Source: Ahaetulla prasina (Eukaryota; Chordata; Lepidosauria; Squamata; Colubridae). Taken from it: DNA of 64,000 bases. The stretch is taken from NCBI RefSeq assembly GCF_028640845.1, contig NC_080546.1, forward strand, positions 31,331,020-31,395,019, in the 5' to 3' direction. The notes beneath the pieces are model-generated. The model was not told where the DNA came from, did not search any database, and saw only the letters and a program-made list of their open reading frames with translations. Position 1 is the first letter of the stretch; each line of letters opens with the position of its first letter. This document shows positions 34,072 through 46,520 of the stretch, piece by piece. The translations under genes were made by a program, and so were the position numbers.

Positions 34072-34075
<4 letters not shown>
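33098..34075. mobile_element. Composite element with inverted outer motifs, interrupted by an LTR
   Basis: The left edge has TCTTGGCATATTCGGGTCTT; the right edge has the complement ACCCGAATATGCCAAAAC at 34024. Inside the left edge, the minus strand at 33179..33146 reads CTGAAGATGA, hairpin, then AAAATGTCGCCAAGA, as at 7.7 kb. A solo LTR occupies 33297..33818. I think this is a Penelope-like element or derivative; no coding part was seen. Confidence 0.5.
33297..33818 (-). mobile_element. Solo LTR, 522 bp, 5-bp target duplication GTGTG
   Basis: On the minus strand it runs from TGTTGTGTCTTGCCC to GTGGGACACGACA, with matching TGTYGTGTC ends. Exact 5-mers GTGTG flank it (33292..33296 and 33819..33823). 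A TATA element reads CCTATATAAAGGAG on minus near 33484..33471. The U3 part is open in one frame from 33814 to 33515 and codes Pro/Ser/Glu-rich then Arg-rich sequence that parallels the LTR at 11400. No internal retroelement genes remain. Confidence 0.88.

Positions 34076-34122
<47 letters not shown>
34076..34122. repeat. (GT)n microsatellite
   Basis: About 23 GT units. Confidence 0.97.
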
Positions 34123-34128
<6 letters not shown>

Positions 34129-34740
34129 CTATCTCAGGATTGAACTAACTTCATCAGTGTTGCACTGATGACATTACTTAGCCAGGTAATAAAATGTCCG
34201 CAAGCAAACAACAAAGTTCAGAGAGTACTAAGGACTCCACAATTTTTCTTTTTTAAAAAAATAAAACACCTTTTATTAGTGCTATTATTGCTTAAATATT
34301 GTGCTGACATGGGAAAAATAGAGATGCAAGAAGAAATAGTATAATATTGTAAAAAAAGGAATATACAACATGAATGTGTTGTTTCATGGCTGTATTATCA
34401 TCGATAGTAACAGTTTTACTTGGTGTCATTTATATTTATTGTTTTAATGTTTTATGATGTATACCACCCACAGTTAATTGTTGAGATGAGCACTTATAGA
34501 AATTAAATAGAACATATTTTCACCCTCTTCCTTTTATTTTCCTCAACCACTAATTGTTACTTAGATATTCATAACTTTCTTTAAACTTTTACAGATGATG
34601 TTTATATCTATTTAGGTTTTTTAGCTGTTTGTTAATTTCTTTCTTTCTTATCTTCAAAGTCATGTTTATATGTCTTAGCTTGCCTTGCTCTTTAATATGT
34701 TGTCTGTAAGAGAGCCATTCCTGCTTGAATTTGGTTAGAC
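34123..34740. other. Unassigned sequence
   Basis: AT-rich with no gene. The next 60 bp are imperfect TA repeats with a small palindrome (ATATAACATATATATATGTT). Confidence 0.4.
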
Positions 34741-34911
34741 CTCTGTTATATATATATAACATATATATATGTTATATACTGTCAGTTTATATATATATAC
34801 TGTCAGTTTCACCATTGCCTCATATTCTCCAATTTTGTCTCAATATCATGATTGGCAAGCTTCTTGTTTTTTCTAATATTGTGCCAATTAGTTTCTGCAT
34901 CTTTCTTCAGC

Positions 34912-35822
34912 ATTTATTTTATTTTATTTATTTATTTATTTTTGTCACAACAATATATGTAACTATCATACAGAAAGGTTATATAGTATATAAAGGTATA
35001 AGCATATATATACCGCTATATATATATAGGAAGAAGAAAAGAAAAACAATAGGACAGGAATGGTAGGCACGTTTGTGCGCTTATGCACGCCCCTTATGGT
35101 CCTCTTAGGAATGGGGTGAGGTCAATAGTAGAAAGTTTTTGGTTAAAGCTTTTAGGATTATGAGAAGAGACCACAGAGTCAGGTAAAGTATTCCAAGCAC
35201 TGATGATTCTGTTACAGAAGTCATATTTTCTGCAATCTAGATTAAAGCGGTTGACATTAAGTTTAAATCTATTGGTTGCTCTTGTATTATTGCAATTAAA
35301 GCTGAAGTAGTCTTTAACAGGAAGGACATTACAATAGATGATTCTATGAGTTAAACTTAGGTCTTGTCGAAGGCGACGGAGTTCCAAGTTTTCCAAGCCT
35401 AGGATTTCAAGTCTGGTGGGATAAGGTATTTTGTTGTTTTCAGAGGAATGGAGAACTCTTCTTGTAAAATATTTCTGGACACGTTCAATTGTATTGATGT
35501 CAGAGATATGGTGAGGGTTCCAAACAGGTGAGCTGTATTCTAGAATTGGTCTAGCAAATGTTTTATATGCTCTGGTTAGTAGTGTAGTGTTTTTGGAAAA
35601 GAAGCTACGCAAGATTAGTTTTACAACTCTTAGAGCCTTTTTTGCTATGTATTTGCAGTGGGCTTTGGCACTTAGATCATTTGACATGAAAACTCCAAGG
35701 TCTTTAATGGGATGGGAGTCATCTGTAAGGTAATGTCCATCAAGCAAGTACTTAGTGTTTGGGTTCTTTTTTCCTATATGTAAGACTGAGCATTTGCTGG
35801 TTGAGATTTGGATTTCAATAAA
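34912..35822 (-). mobile_element. CR1-clade LINE, 5'-truncated, open C-terminal frame
   Basis: The minus strand at 35747..35094 is an uninterrupted frame for the reverse-transcriptase C-terminus: D-D-S-H-P-I-K-D-L-G-V-F, then A-R-P-I-L-E-Y-S-S-P-V-W-N-P, then L-E-L-R-R-L-R-Q-D-L-S-L-T. The frame continues upstream to about 35818 (S-T-S-K-C-S-V-L-H-I-G), where the element stops. The 3' end is a (TAAA)n tail on minus after ATATTGTTGTGACAAAAAT. 217 intact codons suggest a fairly young insertion. The polymerase core is missing, so it is not autonomous. Confidence 0.87.
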
Positions 35823-36699
35823 TTGTGATACTTTTCATTTATTCTCTCTTGAATCATTTGTAACAAATGGTTACAAAGTGTTTTAATTTAAAATTTTATT
35901 TTCACAATTCCCTGAATATTTTGACATATTCCTTTCCAGTAATTTTGAATTGTCAAAATAATTACTATGAGGTTAACAAATGTATGTTTCTCCTGATGTC
36001 AAAATGTGATTCTTGAGCTATCATTTTTATGACTTTATCAATGCATACAGCTATTCACTACCATGGTTGAAAAATAAGCAGAATATATGAAGCCTACAGC
36101 ATTATTCATTCAAAAGGAGGAATTCATGTAGGTGGATCCATGATATATAGATATAGATATTTAACTCTTTGGTCCCCAAAACAATACAATAAATCATCTG
36201 AAAGATATATGGGACTAGATCATGGGACTAGACTATAATGGTCTTGATTGGTAAGAAAGCACTAATCTGCAGCATTTGCCCTGTCCCCAACACCCTAAGA
36301 ATGTGCTACTAAAATTTGCACAAAAAAATACTGACTTTTTGTGGGACATTTCCCTCCTTTAGTGGCTTCAAAATTAAGGGCTTCCTGCTCCAATTTTATC
36401 AATTAGTCTCTGTCCTAATAGCTATTTTTCAGACAGATTTCAGGCTGAGCTTGGCACTGGGTTGGGACAGAAAGATAAGAATCTTAATCATTAATTCTAA
36501 ATTAATGCATCTCAATGGTCGTACAAAGACTCAGCTGATACATTGAATTAACAGCTCTACAAAACATTGTCCAACTATAGGAGGCACAAAATTCAACAGC
36601 AAGGAGTTCAAGCTAAAAAGGGCAGGTATTCCCTGACCTTTAAGTTTACTCAAGAGTTTTTGTTGACTAAATTTGTCAGAGGCTTTTTGAAAGTAGAAA

Positions 36700-37600
36700 T
36701 AAATAATGTTGACCTATCTATTCACATGCTGCTGACACGGAAAAAAAAAACATTGTGAAAAACACCTCCAGAAATTCGGTAAGATGAGATCTGTTTTTCC
36801 AGAAACTTTAAAGAACTCCAATTTTCTTTCAGCACAATTATTTTTCCTGATGTTTAGCTGTTTCACTTTGATTACTATTTCTAGCAATTTGTACAGAAAA
36901 GACATTAAGCTGACTGGCCATAAATTCTTGGAACTCCCTGGCTCCTTTTTTGTTTAAAAAATGATGTCATATTAACTATCTTCTGGTTCTTTGAGCCGGA
37001 GCCTGACTTGAGGGACAAGTTACATAATTTTGCAACATAATCAGCAATTTTATATTTACAGTAAGTCAGGCGGATGCCAACATGACCCAGTGATTTATTA
37101 CTGTGAAATCTCTCATAGTGTCCTATGAGTTGCTGGAGTAGCTTCTCCAGTTACCTCAATTTGTTTTAATTGTTACAGTGCTCCCCTTGAGAAAGTCAAT
37201 AGGGGCATCTACCCTATATCTTCTGCAGTAAAAGGCAGATGCAAAGATTCCAGCTTCTCTCCAACTTCCATACCTTCCTTGATTCACTCCGCTGGGTAAC
37301 TGGTTCACTACTAGGAAGGGTTTTTCCACCTATCATTAAATCAGAATCTGTCTTATTGTAACTTAAATCTTTTATTTCATGCCCTGTGCTTTGAAATGAG
37401 ACTGAACAGATCTTGACTTTCCATGTGATATCCTTCCGTTTAAAGAATGCTATCATAATGCCCCCTTTAGTAACTTAAGGCCAAGCATAACCATTTCTTC
37501 AACCTTCTCTCCATGGGGTTTGGTTTGCAGGTACCTAATTATTTTACATTGTCCTTTTCTGAACTTCTTCCAGCTACTCTGAACTTCTTCCAGCTACTCT
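36700..37600 (-). pseudogene. Decayed CR1-like LINE fragments
   Basis: The minus strand at 36960..36714 encodes P-V-S-L-M-S-F-L-Y-K-L-L-E-I-V-I, like the start of a CR1 polymerase domain. The minus strand at 37590..37210 encodes a LEEVQKR-like segment and K-T-L-P-S-S-E-P-V-T-Q-R-S, like a C-terminus. Their order shows they are not one copy. A 19-bp unit (CTGAACTTCTTCCAGCTACT) is doubled at 37558..37598. Confidence 0.5.
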
Positions 37601-37642
37601 GAAAATTGAAAATAAACACAATGCCCCAGATAAGGTCTAACC

Positions 37643-37757
37643 CAGGGCTGTCCAAACTTGGCAACTTTAAGACTTGTGGATTTCAACTCCCAGAATTCCT
37701 CAGCCTGGCTGAGTTGAAGTCCACAAGTCTTAAAGTTGCCAAGTTTGCATACCCTTG
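37643..37757. mobile_element. Foldback miniature element, exact target duplication GTCTAACC
   Basis: CAACTTTAAGACTTGTGGAT on the left is complemented by CCACAAGTCTTAAAGTTG on the right. Ends are CAGGGCTG and TACCCTTG. Exact 8-mers GTCTAACC flank it (37635..37642 and 37758..37765). The centre is partly deleted compared with 18112. Confidence 0.9.
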
Positions 37758-37912
37758 GTCTAACCAAGACAGGATGAAGTGGAATAATTATTTCTTGCAA
37801 TTCTTTTTGCCTTTTTTTTATAACTGCACAACATTGTTCAAGTTTAGTTTCCAATCAAATACAATTTCTACATCTTCACAATTATCATTACCAAGCTGGA
37901 TATCATCTATCC

Positions 37913-38047
37913 CAGTGGTCTGCAAACCTGGCTCTTTTAAGACTTGTGGACTTTAACTCTCAGAGTTCCTCAGCCAGCAAAGCTGGCTGACAAACTCTGG
38001 GAGTTAAAGTCCACAAGTCTTAAAACAGCCATGTTTGCAGACCCCTG
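37913..38047. mobile_element. Foldback miniature element
   Basis: TTTAAGACTTGTGGACTTTA and its complement form the arms around AGCCAGCAAAGCTGGCT. Ends are CAGTGGTCTGC and GCAGACCCCTG. Flanks ATCTATCC and ATCTATGC agree in 7 of 8. Confidence 0.9.
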
Positions 38048-38059
38048 ATCTATGCTATA

Positions 38060-38700
38060 TCTCTGTGTTTGTTTCCTAATGAGTTTTCACTTGTCTTTAC
38101 TAAATTTCACTTACTGGTAGTTACTTTTAGCCCACCTCTCTAACCTATTAAGATTATTTTGAATATTTCTTCCATCTTTTGGCTATTAGCTATCCAATCC
38201 AGTGTTATGTTATCTGCAAATCAAAACTTTCTTATCAACAAGTTGTGGGGTATTTCATCAAATATTTTGTAAAGGTCAAGCTATATTATGTCTACAGCAT
38301 TCCTACACAGTTATTGCGTAAAAAATTCACCAAATTTAAAAAACAAGAGAAAAAAATACTCTGGCAAGATTTTTTCTTGTCAAACCTATGCTGATTGACT
38401 TCTGGTAATTACCACATTTTTTCAATGTGTTTACAAATCACTCCCTTTATGATCTGCTCTAAAATCTTTTCATGCAATGATGTCAGACTGATTTTATCAG
38501 AACTTTTTAAAAGATGGGAACAACTCATGTCCTCCTGCAGTCATCTGGAATTTGTTGATAGTAATTTCTTAAGGATGATACAAAAAAGTGCAACAATTGC
38601 TGTTTTCCAAAGGAAAAATAAGAGACAAGACAGCATCCCATTTCTACTCTTTACCTGTTCACATTAGCCTTTTTTAGGATACAAAATAAAATTAGCTACC
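38060..38700 (-). pseudogene. Probable old CR1-like LINE fragment
   Basis: Phrases such as TTTTTTCTTGTCAAACCTAT and AGTCATCTGGAATTTG recur in amniote CR1 copies read in antisense, as I recall them. No clean protein frame is left. Confidence 0.35.
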
Positions 38701-39127
38701 ATATTGGCTCTTATTGTGGATGTAGCGAAGATGTCCTTGTTCAGTTGAGATAGTTGAGAGGTGGCAGCATAATGTCTTGGCTCTTGCAGGGGATCGGTAG
38801 GAAATCCTACAGGCAAAACAGGCAAGGCAAACTTCCCATCAATGGGAAGCTACATTACCAAAGCAATGTTCCAAAACTATTATGTAATATTTCCTTTGGA
38901 GAAATAGCTGGCTTATAAATATGCAGAGCTAATCAGCTCAACTTTCCTAGGGTTGCTGGGAGCCCCACGACTCTGTTAGAAATTATAAGAGGGTTACCTG
39001 AGAGTGATGGAATGAGCCTATATGTGTGTCGTGCGGCGATTGCCATTATTATCTCCCCCAAAATATTGCTTTACTTGTGCCATAGACAGAGGAAAAATGG
39101 AAAACAGATGCTTCCCAATTATTCTCC

Positions 39128-39183
39128 CATTTTATTTTTTATTTTATTTTATTTGCATTTATATCCCGCCCTTCTCCGAAGAC
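39128..39183 (-). repeat. LINE/SINE 3' tail, minus strand
   Basis: On minus this reads GTCTTCGGAGAAGGGCGGG, ATATAAATGC, then (AAATA)n. It is the same tail as at 30040 and 58130, with nothing else of the element kept. Confidence 0.7.
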
Positions 39184-40602
39184 ATTTATGTTGCATAAAT
39201 GCTGCATGTGAGAGCTGCACATAATAACAGACACTGTATGTTGAAAGATTACCATTTTGTACCCAAGTTGTAAAACAGAGCTTATTATCACAAATGTATT
39301 TTGTATTTCTTTAATCTTCCTGTTCTTTTGACATATTACCATTTTGTTTTGTTTTGGTTCATGGTTTTTTTTTAATGGAGTGCATTACTGAAATTGTATT
39401 TCACACATCTTCTAGCCATTTAGAGATTTAAAAATCTACTGAAATATAACATATTTTAAATATGCTGTATCCTAAAAGCACGCTATCTTTGGCTCATAAT
39501 CTAATGCACATCTGGTTCTCTTCTATACAATACAATTTGCTTCATATAGTGGAAAGTTCACAAGCATAGGAAGAAAGGAGTTCAATGGTACATTATAAAT
39601 GGCTCTGGTGCTATAAAATGGACACGTTCCACCCTGTTTAATGGAACATGGTTCAAGTCCAGCAAAACTACTTATTATATAAACAGATCTGAATATAAGA
39701 TACACTACCTATGACTCAAACTTATGTTTTATGAAGACCTTTGAAATGTCAAACTGTCAGTCAATTAAACAGATTGTCAAGATAAGATCACAAAACTGGT
39801 CTAGTCAGTTTTGACTGGTCTAGTCAAAACTGGACAAGAATGCAACTGAAAACAAAAAGATGGCATTCTAGAGGGCAGGTTAAACAGAAGACTTCTAAAC
39901 TGAAGAGGAAAATATATCATGAAAGGGCATTTTGATATGAAATAGATTAGGACTCCTTATGTTTAACTGCTGAAGAACTAATGAACTTTGTCAAGTATTC
40001 CATTCATGGTTATACTATAAGCACCCATCTCAAAGAAATGGGTGGAATTGGAAGGATCCATTGATTGACACTTCTTAGCTTCTACTATCTTGCATGTTGT
40101 TGTCAGCATCTTAAAAAAACCTGAAGGTCCATTATTTATAATAAGATAAATGGACAAGCTAAACTTTTCATCTGACCAAAAAATATAGTGGTGAAATATT
40201 CTTGCTATGAGAAAGAAAGTATGACATTGTAGCTATTTTAGAACTTAATGTGAAAGTGAACACATATTTGCACTAAACAACTGTCATTTGACATTATTTA
40301 GTTCCAGGAGAAAAAAAATATGTTCTGCCAAGTGCTATAAAATGAACATTCTTAAGAAATGCAATAGTAATAAAAGTCTTGGAGTACATTGAACAAATGG
40401 GAGTAAGATTAAATATAAAGATCAAACTAATAACTACAGGTACAGAACAATGGAGGCATTAAAAGTGTGTGCGTGGGAGGGTATTTACCTCATTTTAGGA
40501 TGAGTAAAAGCAGTAAAGGAGCCAGCAATGAAAAATACACCACAAACTACTATTTGAACCTGAAGGCCTTGGAAATGATACTGAGATGCTAAGATGTGTG
40601 AC

Positions 40603-40913
40603 CAGGGATGTCAAACTTGATTTCATTGAGAGCCTCATCAGGGTTTTGTTTGACCTCGGAAGGTGCAGAGGGGGGCGTGGCCATGGCGGGCATGGCCAGC
40701 TTGACGTCACTCATGTCAGACACCTTTATTGGCCCGAGCACTCTGCCAGCGAAAACAGGCTCCCAAGCTCCGTTTTTGGCTGTGATGGCCTCCTGCAACC
40801 CTCTGCCAGCGAAAACGGAGCTCAGGAGGGCCTCCCTCCTGAGCTCCATTTTCACTGGCAGAGGCATCACAGGCCGGTCCTTCAGCCCCCAGGCCTTGAG
40901 TTTGACACCCCGG
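40603..40913 (-). mobile_element. hAT-like nonautonomous element
   Basis: The ends are CAGGGATGTCAAACTTG and GAGTTTGACACCCCGG. Flanks do not match (TGTGTGAC and TCTATACG). The body has CTCTGCCAGCGAAAAC repeated and is in reverse orientation relative to 31537. Confidence 0.78.
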
Positions 40914-42083
40914 TCTATACGTACAAATAATACAATCAGGTAGGCAATAGTCTATGCTGAAATTGGAGTTTGAAGAAGCAGAATAAAAAGAGCATTGACA
41001 CGTTTGAAATTTGGTGTTGAAAAAGACTCCTGAGAATATCATGGACAGCCAAAGGGGAAAAAAAATCCTGAAAAAATTCAACCCAGCGTTCTCACTTCAG
41101 GCACAAATAGCCAGTCTGAAAATTCTGTTTTGGATATAATATGAGAAGAAATATGAGAAGAAAATACTTTATACCAACTCTGTGCAACTTTCAACACTTA
41201 GAGAAGTTATAATCCTTGGAAAAAGGAAGAAAAATAGGACAAGCAGCAGCAAGATGGATGACCTCAATTATAGCAATGACTGGTGCACTATTGGAAGACC
41301 TGAAGGATCATATTGGAAACAAATCCTCCTGGATAAAATTTACCTTTTCGATCACTAAAAATTGATACTGACTTGTTGGAGCATAATCAATCACAACCAA
41401 CCAAACAACTGACCCACCATTTAAAATTGCCTCCAATAACTTACCAATAATTTAACATTGTTTATGGATAAAATCAGCAGTGTTTATTGCTTTTGTCCCA
41501 TTATTTCTTAATTTATATTGATTTATGTTGGAGTCCATCTATAATTTTATTTCCATTAACTTCTTTTGACTAAAATTCTGGATTTTCTGTTTTCTTTAAA
41601 TACTAGAGTTATGAATATTTGCTGACATTTCAAGAACTATTTACATTTTGCTCACTCATGAACCACTAAATCGCATAAATGTGATATAGAGTTCCCTTAT
41701 AAGAAACATTAATTCCCCCCCCTTTTTTTATCTTGTTATCCTATTACTATAATAGCTTTTATCCTATTAATTAAATAATTATTCTTTAATCTTTTTTGTC
41801 TCAAGTGGCTTTCTCCAAAATTATTATACATCTAAATAATTCTGTGCTATTGGAACAAATATATAAATGATATAGATTTAATATTTATTAAATTTATTTT
41901 TATTTTTATTACAATAAATGAAGAGAGGTTCAAGATAAGATGAACTTGAACACAAAGAGAACTCATTGAAATGACATTAATTCAGACAGATAAGAGTATG
42001 GTGGAGAAATGCCTGCTAGGAATGAGAAGTTCATTTAAATGAATTAATAAAGGAAACCACCTTTCTAAATATATACATATATA

Positions 42084-42396
42084 CCGGGGTGAAATTCAGC
42101 AGGTTCTGACAGGTTCTGGAGAACTGGTAGTGGAAATTTTGAGTAGTTCGGAGAACCAGCAAATACCATCTCTGGCTGGCCCCAGAGTGGGGTGGGAATA
42201 GAGATTTTGCAATATCCTTCCCATGGAGTGGGGTGAGAATGGAGATTTTTCAGTCTCCTTCCCCTGCCATGCCCACCAAGCCACACCACGCCCACCAAGC
42301 CAACCACGCCCACCAAGCCACACCACGCCCACCACGCCCACCAAGCCACACCACGCCCACAGAACTGGTAGTAAAAAAATTTGGATTTCACCACTG
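42084..42396 (-). mobile_element. hAT-like element, reverse copy of the GTGGGCGTGGC family
   Basis: The ends are CCGGGGTGAAATTCAGC and GGATTTCACCACTG. The body is repeats of CCACGCCCACCAAGCCACA. Flanking sequence is TA/CA-rich on both sides, so target duplication cannot be judged. Confidence 0.8.
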
Positions 42397-43886
42397 ATAT
42401 ATACATGCATATACAAGACACACATATCAACAGGCAGCTCCTTGAAACAGTTGAGGGTATCTACAGCTATAATTTTAACAATTATATGGGAATACATTTC
42501 TTAGTAACAATTCTAACAAGCATTTGAAATTGCAGTATTTAAAGCATTAGAAACTCCAACAGATTTATGTGTAAGATAGGAAATAATATTAATTACATGA
42601 AGAGAATATTTAAGCATGCCCTCTAGCATTCTTCAAAGATCTGAGAACATCACAGAAAAGTAGTCAAACTGCTAGATAATTTTTCTCAACAACTGAGATT
42701 AGAACTACTTTTAATAGATTTAAGTAAATAGATAGATGTTAATATAGAAGATAACATTTTGATAGTAAGCACATTTAAACAATTTTAGAAGATGCTTATG
42801 GACTCTCTTTTCTGAAGTTGGTGAAGCAGTCTCTTTGGAGATATTCTACAATCTACAGTTTAAAATAGCATGAGGTATTAAAGTTAACAAATTCATCTCC
42901 AACGCTGTATTATTTTAAGAGTAAATGTGATCCTTGAAATTGGTTTAAAATGAAATACTTTAGAAATAAACATACAGGTACATTTTCAGAAATTCAAGGA
43001 GAGCATCAGGAATTGCTTTGGAATCCTGAACTTCAGTGATAGAGAATCAGAAGCATTATGGAATGAACTTCACCTGAGGTAAAGAATGGAAGTGTTTTAA
43101 ATCTCTATTTTGATGTGTTGCCCCTGTGTGAAGTTTTATTGGATTTCTTTAAAATTTTGTAAAATTATAGATCTTATCAAATAGCTTTCAGGGGACACAT
43201 TTATTAATAGGTAATTCATAAATCATACCATAAAAAGGAGTTAAGGTTTAAAGATGACAACAAATGAAACAACCGTAGCTTTTGTTCATCCACTTGAAAC
43301 TTTTATTTAATTTTGCAGATGAAAACCTCCTGGTGCAAAGGCCCTGATTCATCCTTCCTTCCAAAGAAGACAGAAAGGGTAAATAAAATCAGGTCAAGAA
43401 TGCTGCTATTGTTCTATGGGGTATAGCTAAGGCTGATTTTAAAACCATATAAAGATTCTAAATTATACACAAGTGATAGGTCCACTTCATTAATTAATGT
43501 GGATAGTATAATTTTAATTACTTTATTGGCTAGGTGGCAGAAGGTAACCAACACTCTCAATCAAGGCTTATAAAAAGTCAACAAGGATTAGATGCAGAGC
43601 CCAAGGCAAATAATCAAGGATCATTATATTGTTTATTTGACAGTATATACTGGAGGGGATCTACCAAAAGAATAATGAAAGACATCCCTGCATACAAACT
43701 GATGCTCTGATATTTATATATTTTAGAAAGGAAAGGAAATGATAGAGGCATACATATGCAGACATATTAGATGATATAAGCATACATATCAATTAATAAC
43801 TCTCAAATTGTTTCTCTCCTTTCTACTGTTACCATCTTTAAAAAATATATTAGTAAAAAAAAAAATTCCAGTGGGTTGCCATAGGC

Positions 43887-44207
43887 CAGTGGTGGCGAAC
43901 CTATGGCACATGTGCCAGAGGTGGCATGCAGATCCGTCTCTGTGGGCACGCAAACCATCGCCTAGCTCAGCTGCGCTGCACATGTATGCGCACCTCCCAC
44001 TGGCCAGCTGTTCGTTGGGTCTCTGCCACTCATGCACAGGGGCGGGGTGCATGCGGGACGCATGTGCATGCACAGAGGGAGGGGCACATATGGGGCAAGC
44101 ACGCATGCCTGGGGGGCATGGCCTATGTGGGGGGCCGCACATGTATTGCATTTTGAGGGTTTGCGCAGGCTGTGGGCACTCGGTCTGGAAAAGGTTAGCC
44201 ATCACTG
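43887..44207. mobile_element. hAT-like miniature element
   Basis: The ends are CAGTGGTGGCGAACC and GGTTAGCCATCACTG. Flanks CCATAGGC (43879..43886) and CCAGAGGC (44208..44215) agree in 7 of 8. It is an opposite-orientation relative of 21960..22304. Confidence 0.87.
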
Positions 44208-44329
44208 CCAGAGGCATATTGTGATAAGACTTGGATATTCCAAGACCACATTCTTTTACTGTCTGTTTCTATTCTATCAACATAGTACCATTCGTCTGAA
44301 AGTTTCCTCCCACAGGCAATTTATGTTTA

Positions 44330-46520
44330 TTAATTGATTGATTAGATATAGCTGAACACAGAAGGAACTTCAGTTTACTAATATCTACTGATATAGTTTC
44401 AGAAAAGGCCTTTGATTTAGTTCAGATTAAATTTTCAAAGCTAGTAATTAGCTTTGCTGGTTTTCTAAGGGATTTTGTTCATTGGATTAAGATGCATTAT
44501 TTGCCATGGTACATTAGAGTCATCAGAAACCATAATTTCAACCTCTTTTGAACAACAATGTGGTACTTGGCAGGGCTGTCACTTCATCCTTGCTTTTTAT
44601 TTTATTCTTAATCCTTTAGCTAGAATTGTGTAACAGTCTTTGGACAATGTGGATAGTGCTTTGGTGGGATATTATTTTTATATGATATTTTGCAATAAGT
44701 ACCTTGCAGGTACTTATAGGTAGTACAGTGTTTTAGAAAATGTTCTGGCTATAAAATTACCTGGGATAAAACTTGCTTACTTCCTTCAGGCTCTAGCATA
44801 TCATTGCAGTAGATAAAGAGAATAAAAATCTGAGTTTTGTGATATCCGTTGCTTATGTTTATTAATTGGGACTGCATTTCTGCCAAAATATTTTTAAATA
44901 AGTAGAAATTAATATGTTGAAACTTTAAAGAAGTTTTATTAAGTGTAAATGGATGTTTTAAAATTCCATTGTGTCTGATGGTAACATTAATTTTATTAAC
45001 ATGTATATTGTTCCTTATTTGATTTATGTCCTTAGCAGTATCCCAGTGTTAATAGCAAAAAAATAATAATAATAATAATTCAAGTTGATAGATTACTTAG
45101 GAATTTTATTTGGGATGGTAGCTCACCAAGGCTTTCATTAGCTGAAGTAACTATAATTTGAGCAGAGAGGATTTAATTTATCTGATTTGCAAAAATATCA
45201 TTGCACTTAGATTATGCCAGTCATAAATATGTAAGTGAAAATGTAATTAATCATAATGCTTTATGATCTTTGTTGGAAAATAATTATTTATAACTTCAAC
45301 AGTCATGATATAAGTTCTTAGAAAAATCTGGGGAAAATCTTTGGGCTATATTGTGGTATAGACCTGGTTCTGATCATGAATTTTTAACTCTTTGGAAAAA
45401 TTCTACTTTTAAAATAGGTGGTAAATATTTTATTGGAAAATATGTGTGGAAGCCAGGATAGCAATTTTAATAAATTCTTATATAAGACTATCTTAAGGAT
45501 TTTTCCTGACTTTAAAGAGAATTGGGTCAACTGAGCTCACAACAGTGGCAGTATTTTCAATTTAAGCATATTTAATGACTCATTTTGGCTAGAAACTTTG
45601 GCTGCTTCAAAGGCACCTGTGATGCTTTCCTATTTGATGGAATTCACAACAGAAGTTAAACCAGCCATAAATCTTTATCAAAAGTTCAAGAATATTTTTA
45701 CAGCAGATATTACTGGAATATATTAAACATGGATTAAAGAGTTGGAATCTCCAAAATTGCCCCATTAATAGATTCATCTTCTTAAAAATGTTTAAATGGT
45801 ATTGGTAAAAAGCTGATTAATAAGAAATGTATTTAGAATGTGTTGGACTCCCCAAAGGATGTACTGTAAAAGATGAAGATCAGATTTTCTTGGTTGGAAA
45901 TGTTCAAAAATTCTGGTTTCATTAGTTCATATGATCCTGTGAATCTTTGACACTTTGGGAGGCGGACTGGTATTTTAAGATACATAAGTAGTTTTATGGA
46001 GAAACTCAGTTTCTGAAACTGCTAAAAGTTAAAGATATCAATGTGACCATCAATTATATACCAAAGCTCTAAAATAACTGTCCATTAGGAAATATGGTTG
46101 TACCAGGCATTGTGGTGGCTAAAAGGATATTACTGAGAAATTGGAAAAGTGATATTATTCCAAATGGTAAAGTCTGCCTTTGGAGATGTGTAACTTATCT
46201 ATTTCATGCTAATCAAAAGATGAAACAATATGCCCTTCTTGGCATAGATTTTAAGATATTTTACAATATTTTCCATTGGATTATAAAATCATAATATACA
46301 TTATTTTTTGTAAGCTAGTGATTGCAGTTTAGTATATAAGGAAGTTTTTTTTCTATATAAGGAAGTTGATTTATTTATTTTCTTCCGTTTTTATTTCTTA
46401 TTGTGGATTGCTTAGTTTAGTTTAGTTTGATTTTTTGTTGTAATTTTTTTATTTTTGTATATTGTTGTTTGTACTTTATAAAAATGAAGACTAACATTTA
46501 AGACAAATAAAGAACAATGC
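44330..46520 (+). pseudogene. Decayed L1-like LINE, 3' half
   Basis: With many stops and frameshifts, the plus strand still shows S-E-K-A-F-D-L-V (near 44400), like the L1 polymerase A motif, then W-I-K-M-H-Y-L. Further on are F-I-W-D-G (near 45105) and P-R-L-S-L-A-E. An AAAATGAAGACTAACATTTA tail with AATAAA near 46507 looks like an L1 3' end. It is in the ARSJ intron, antisense to the gene. Confidence 0.68.
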
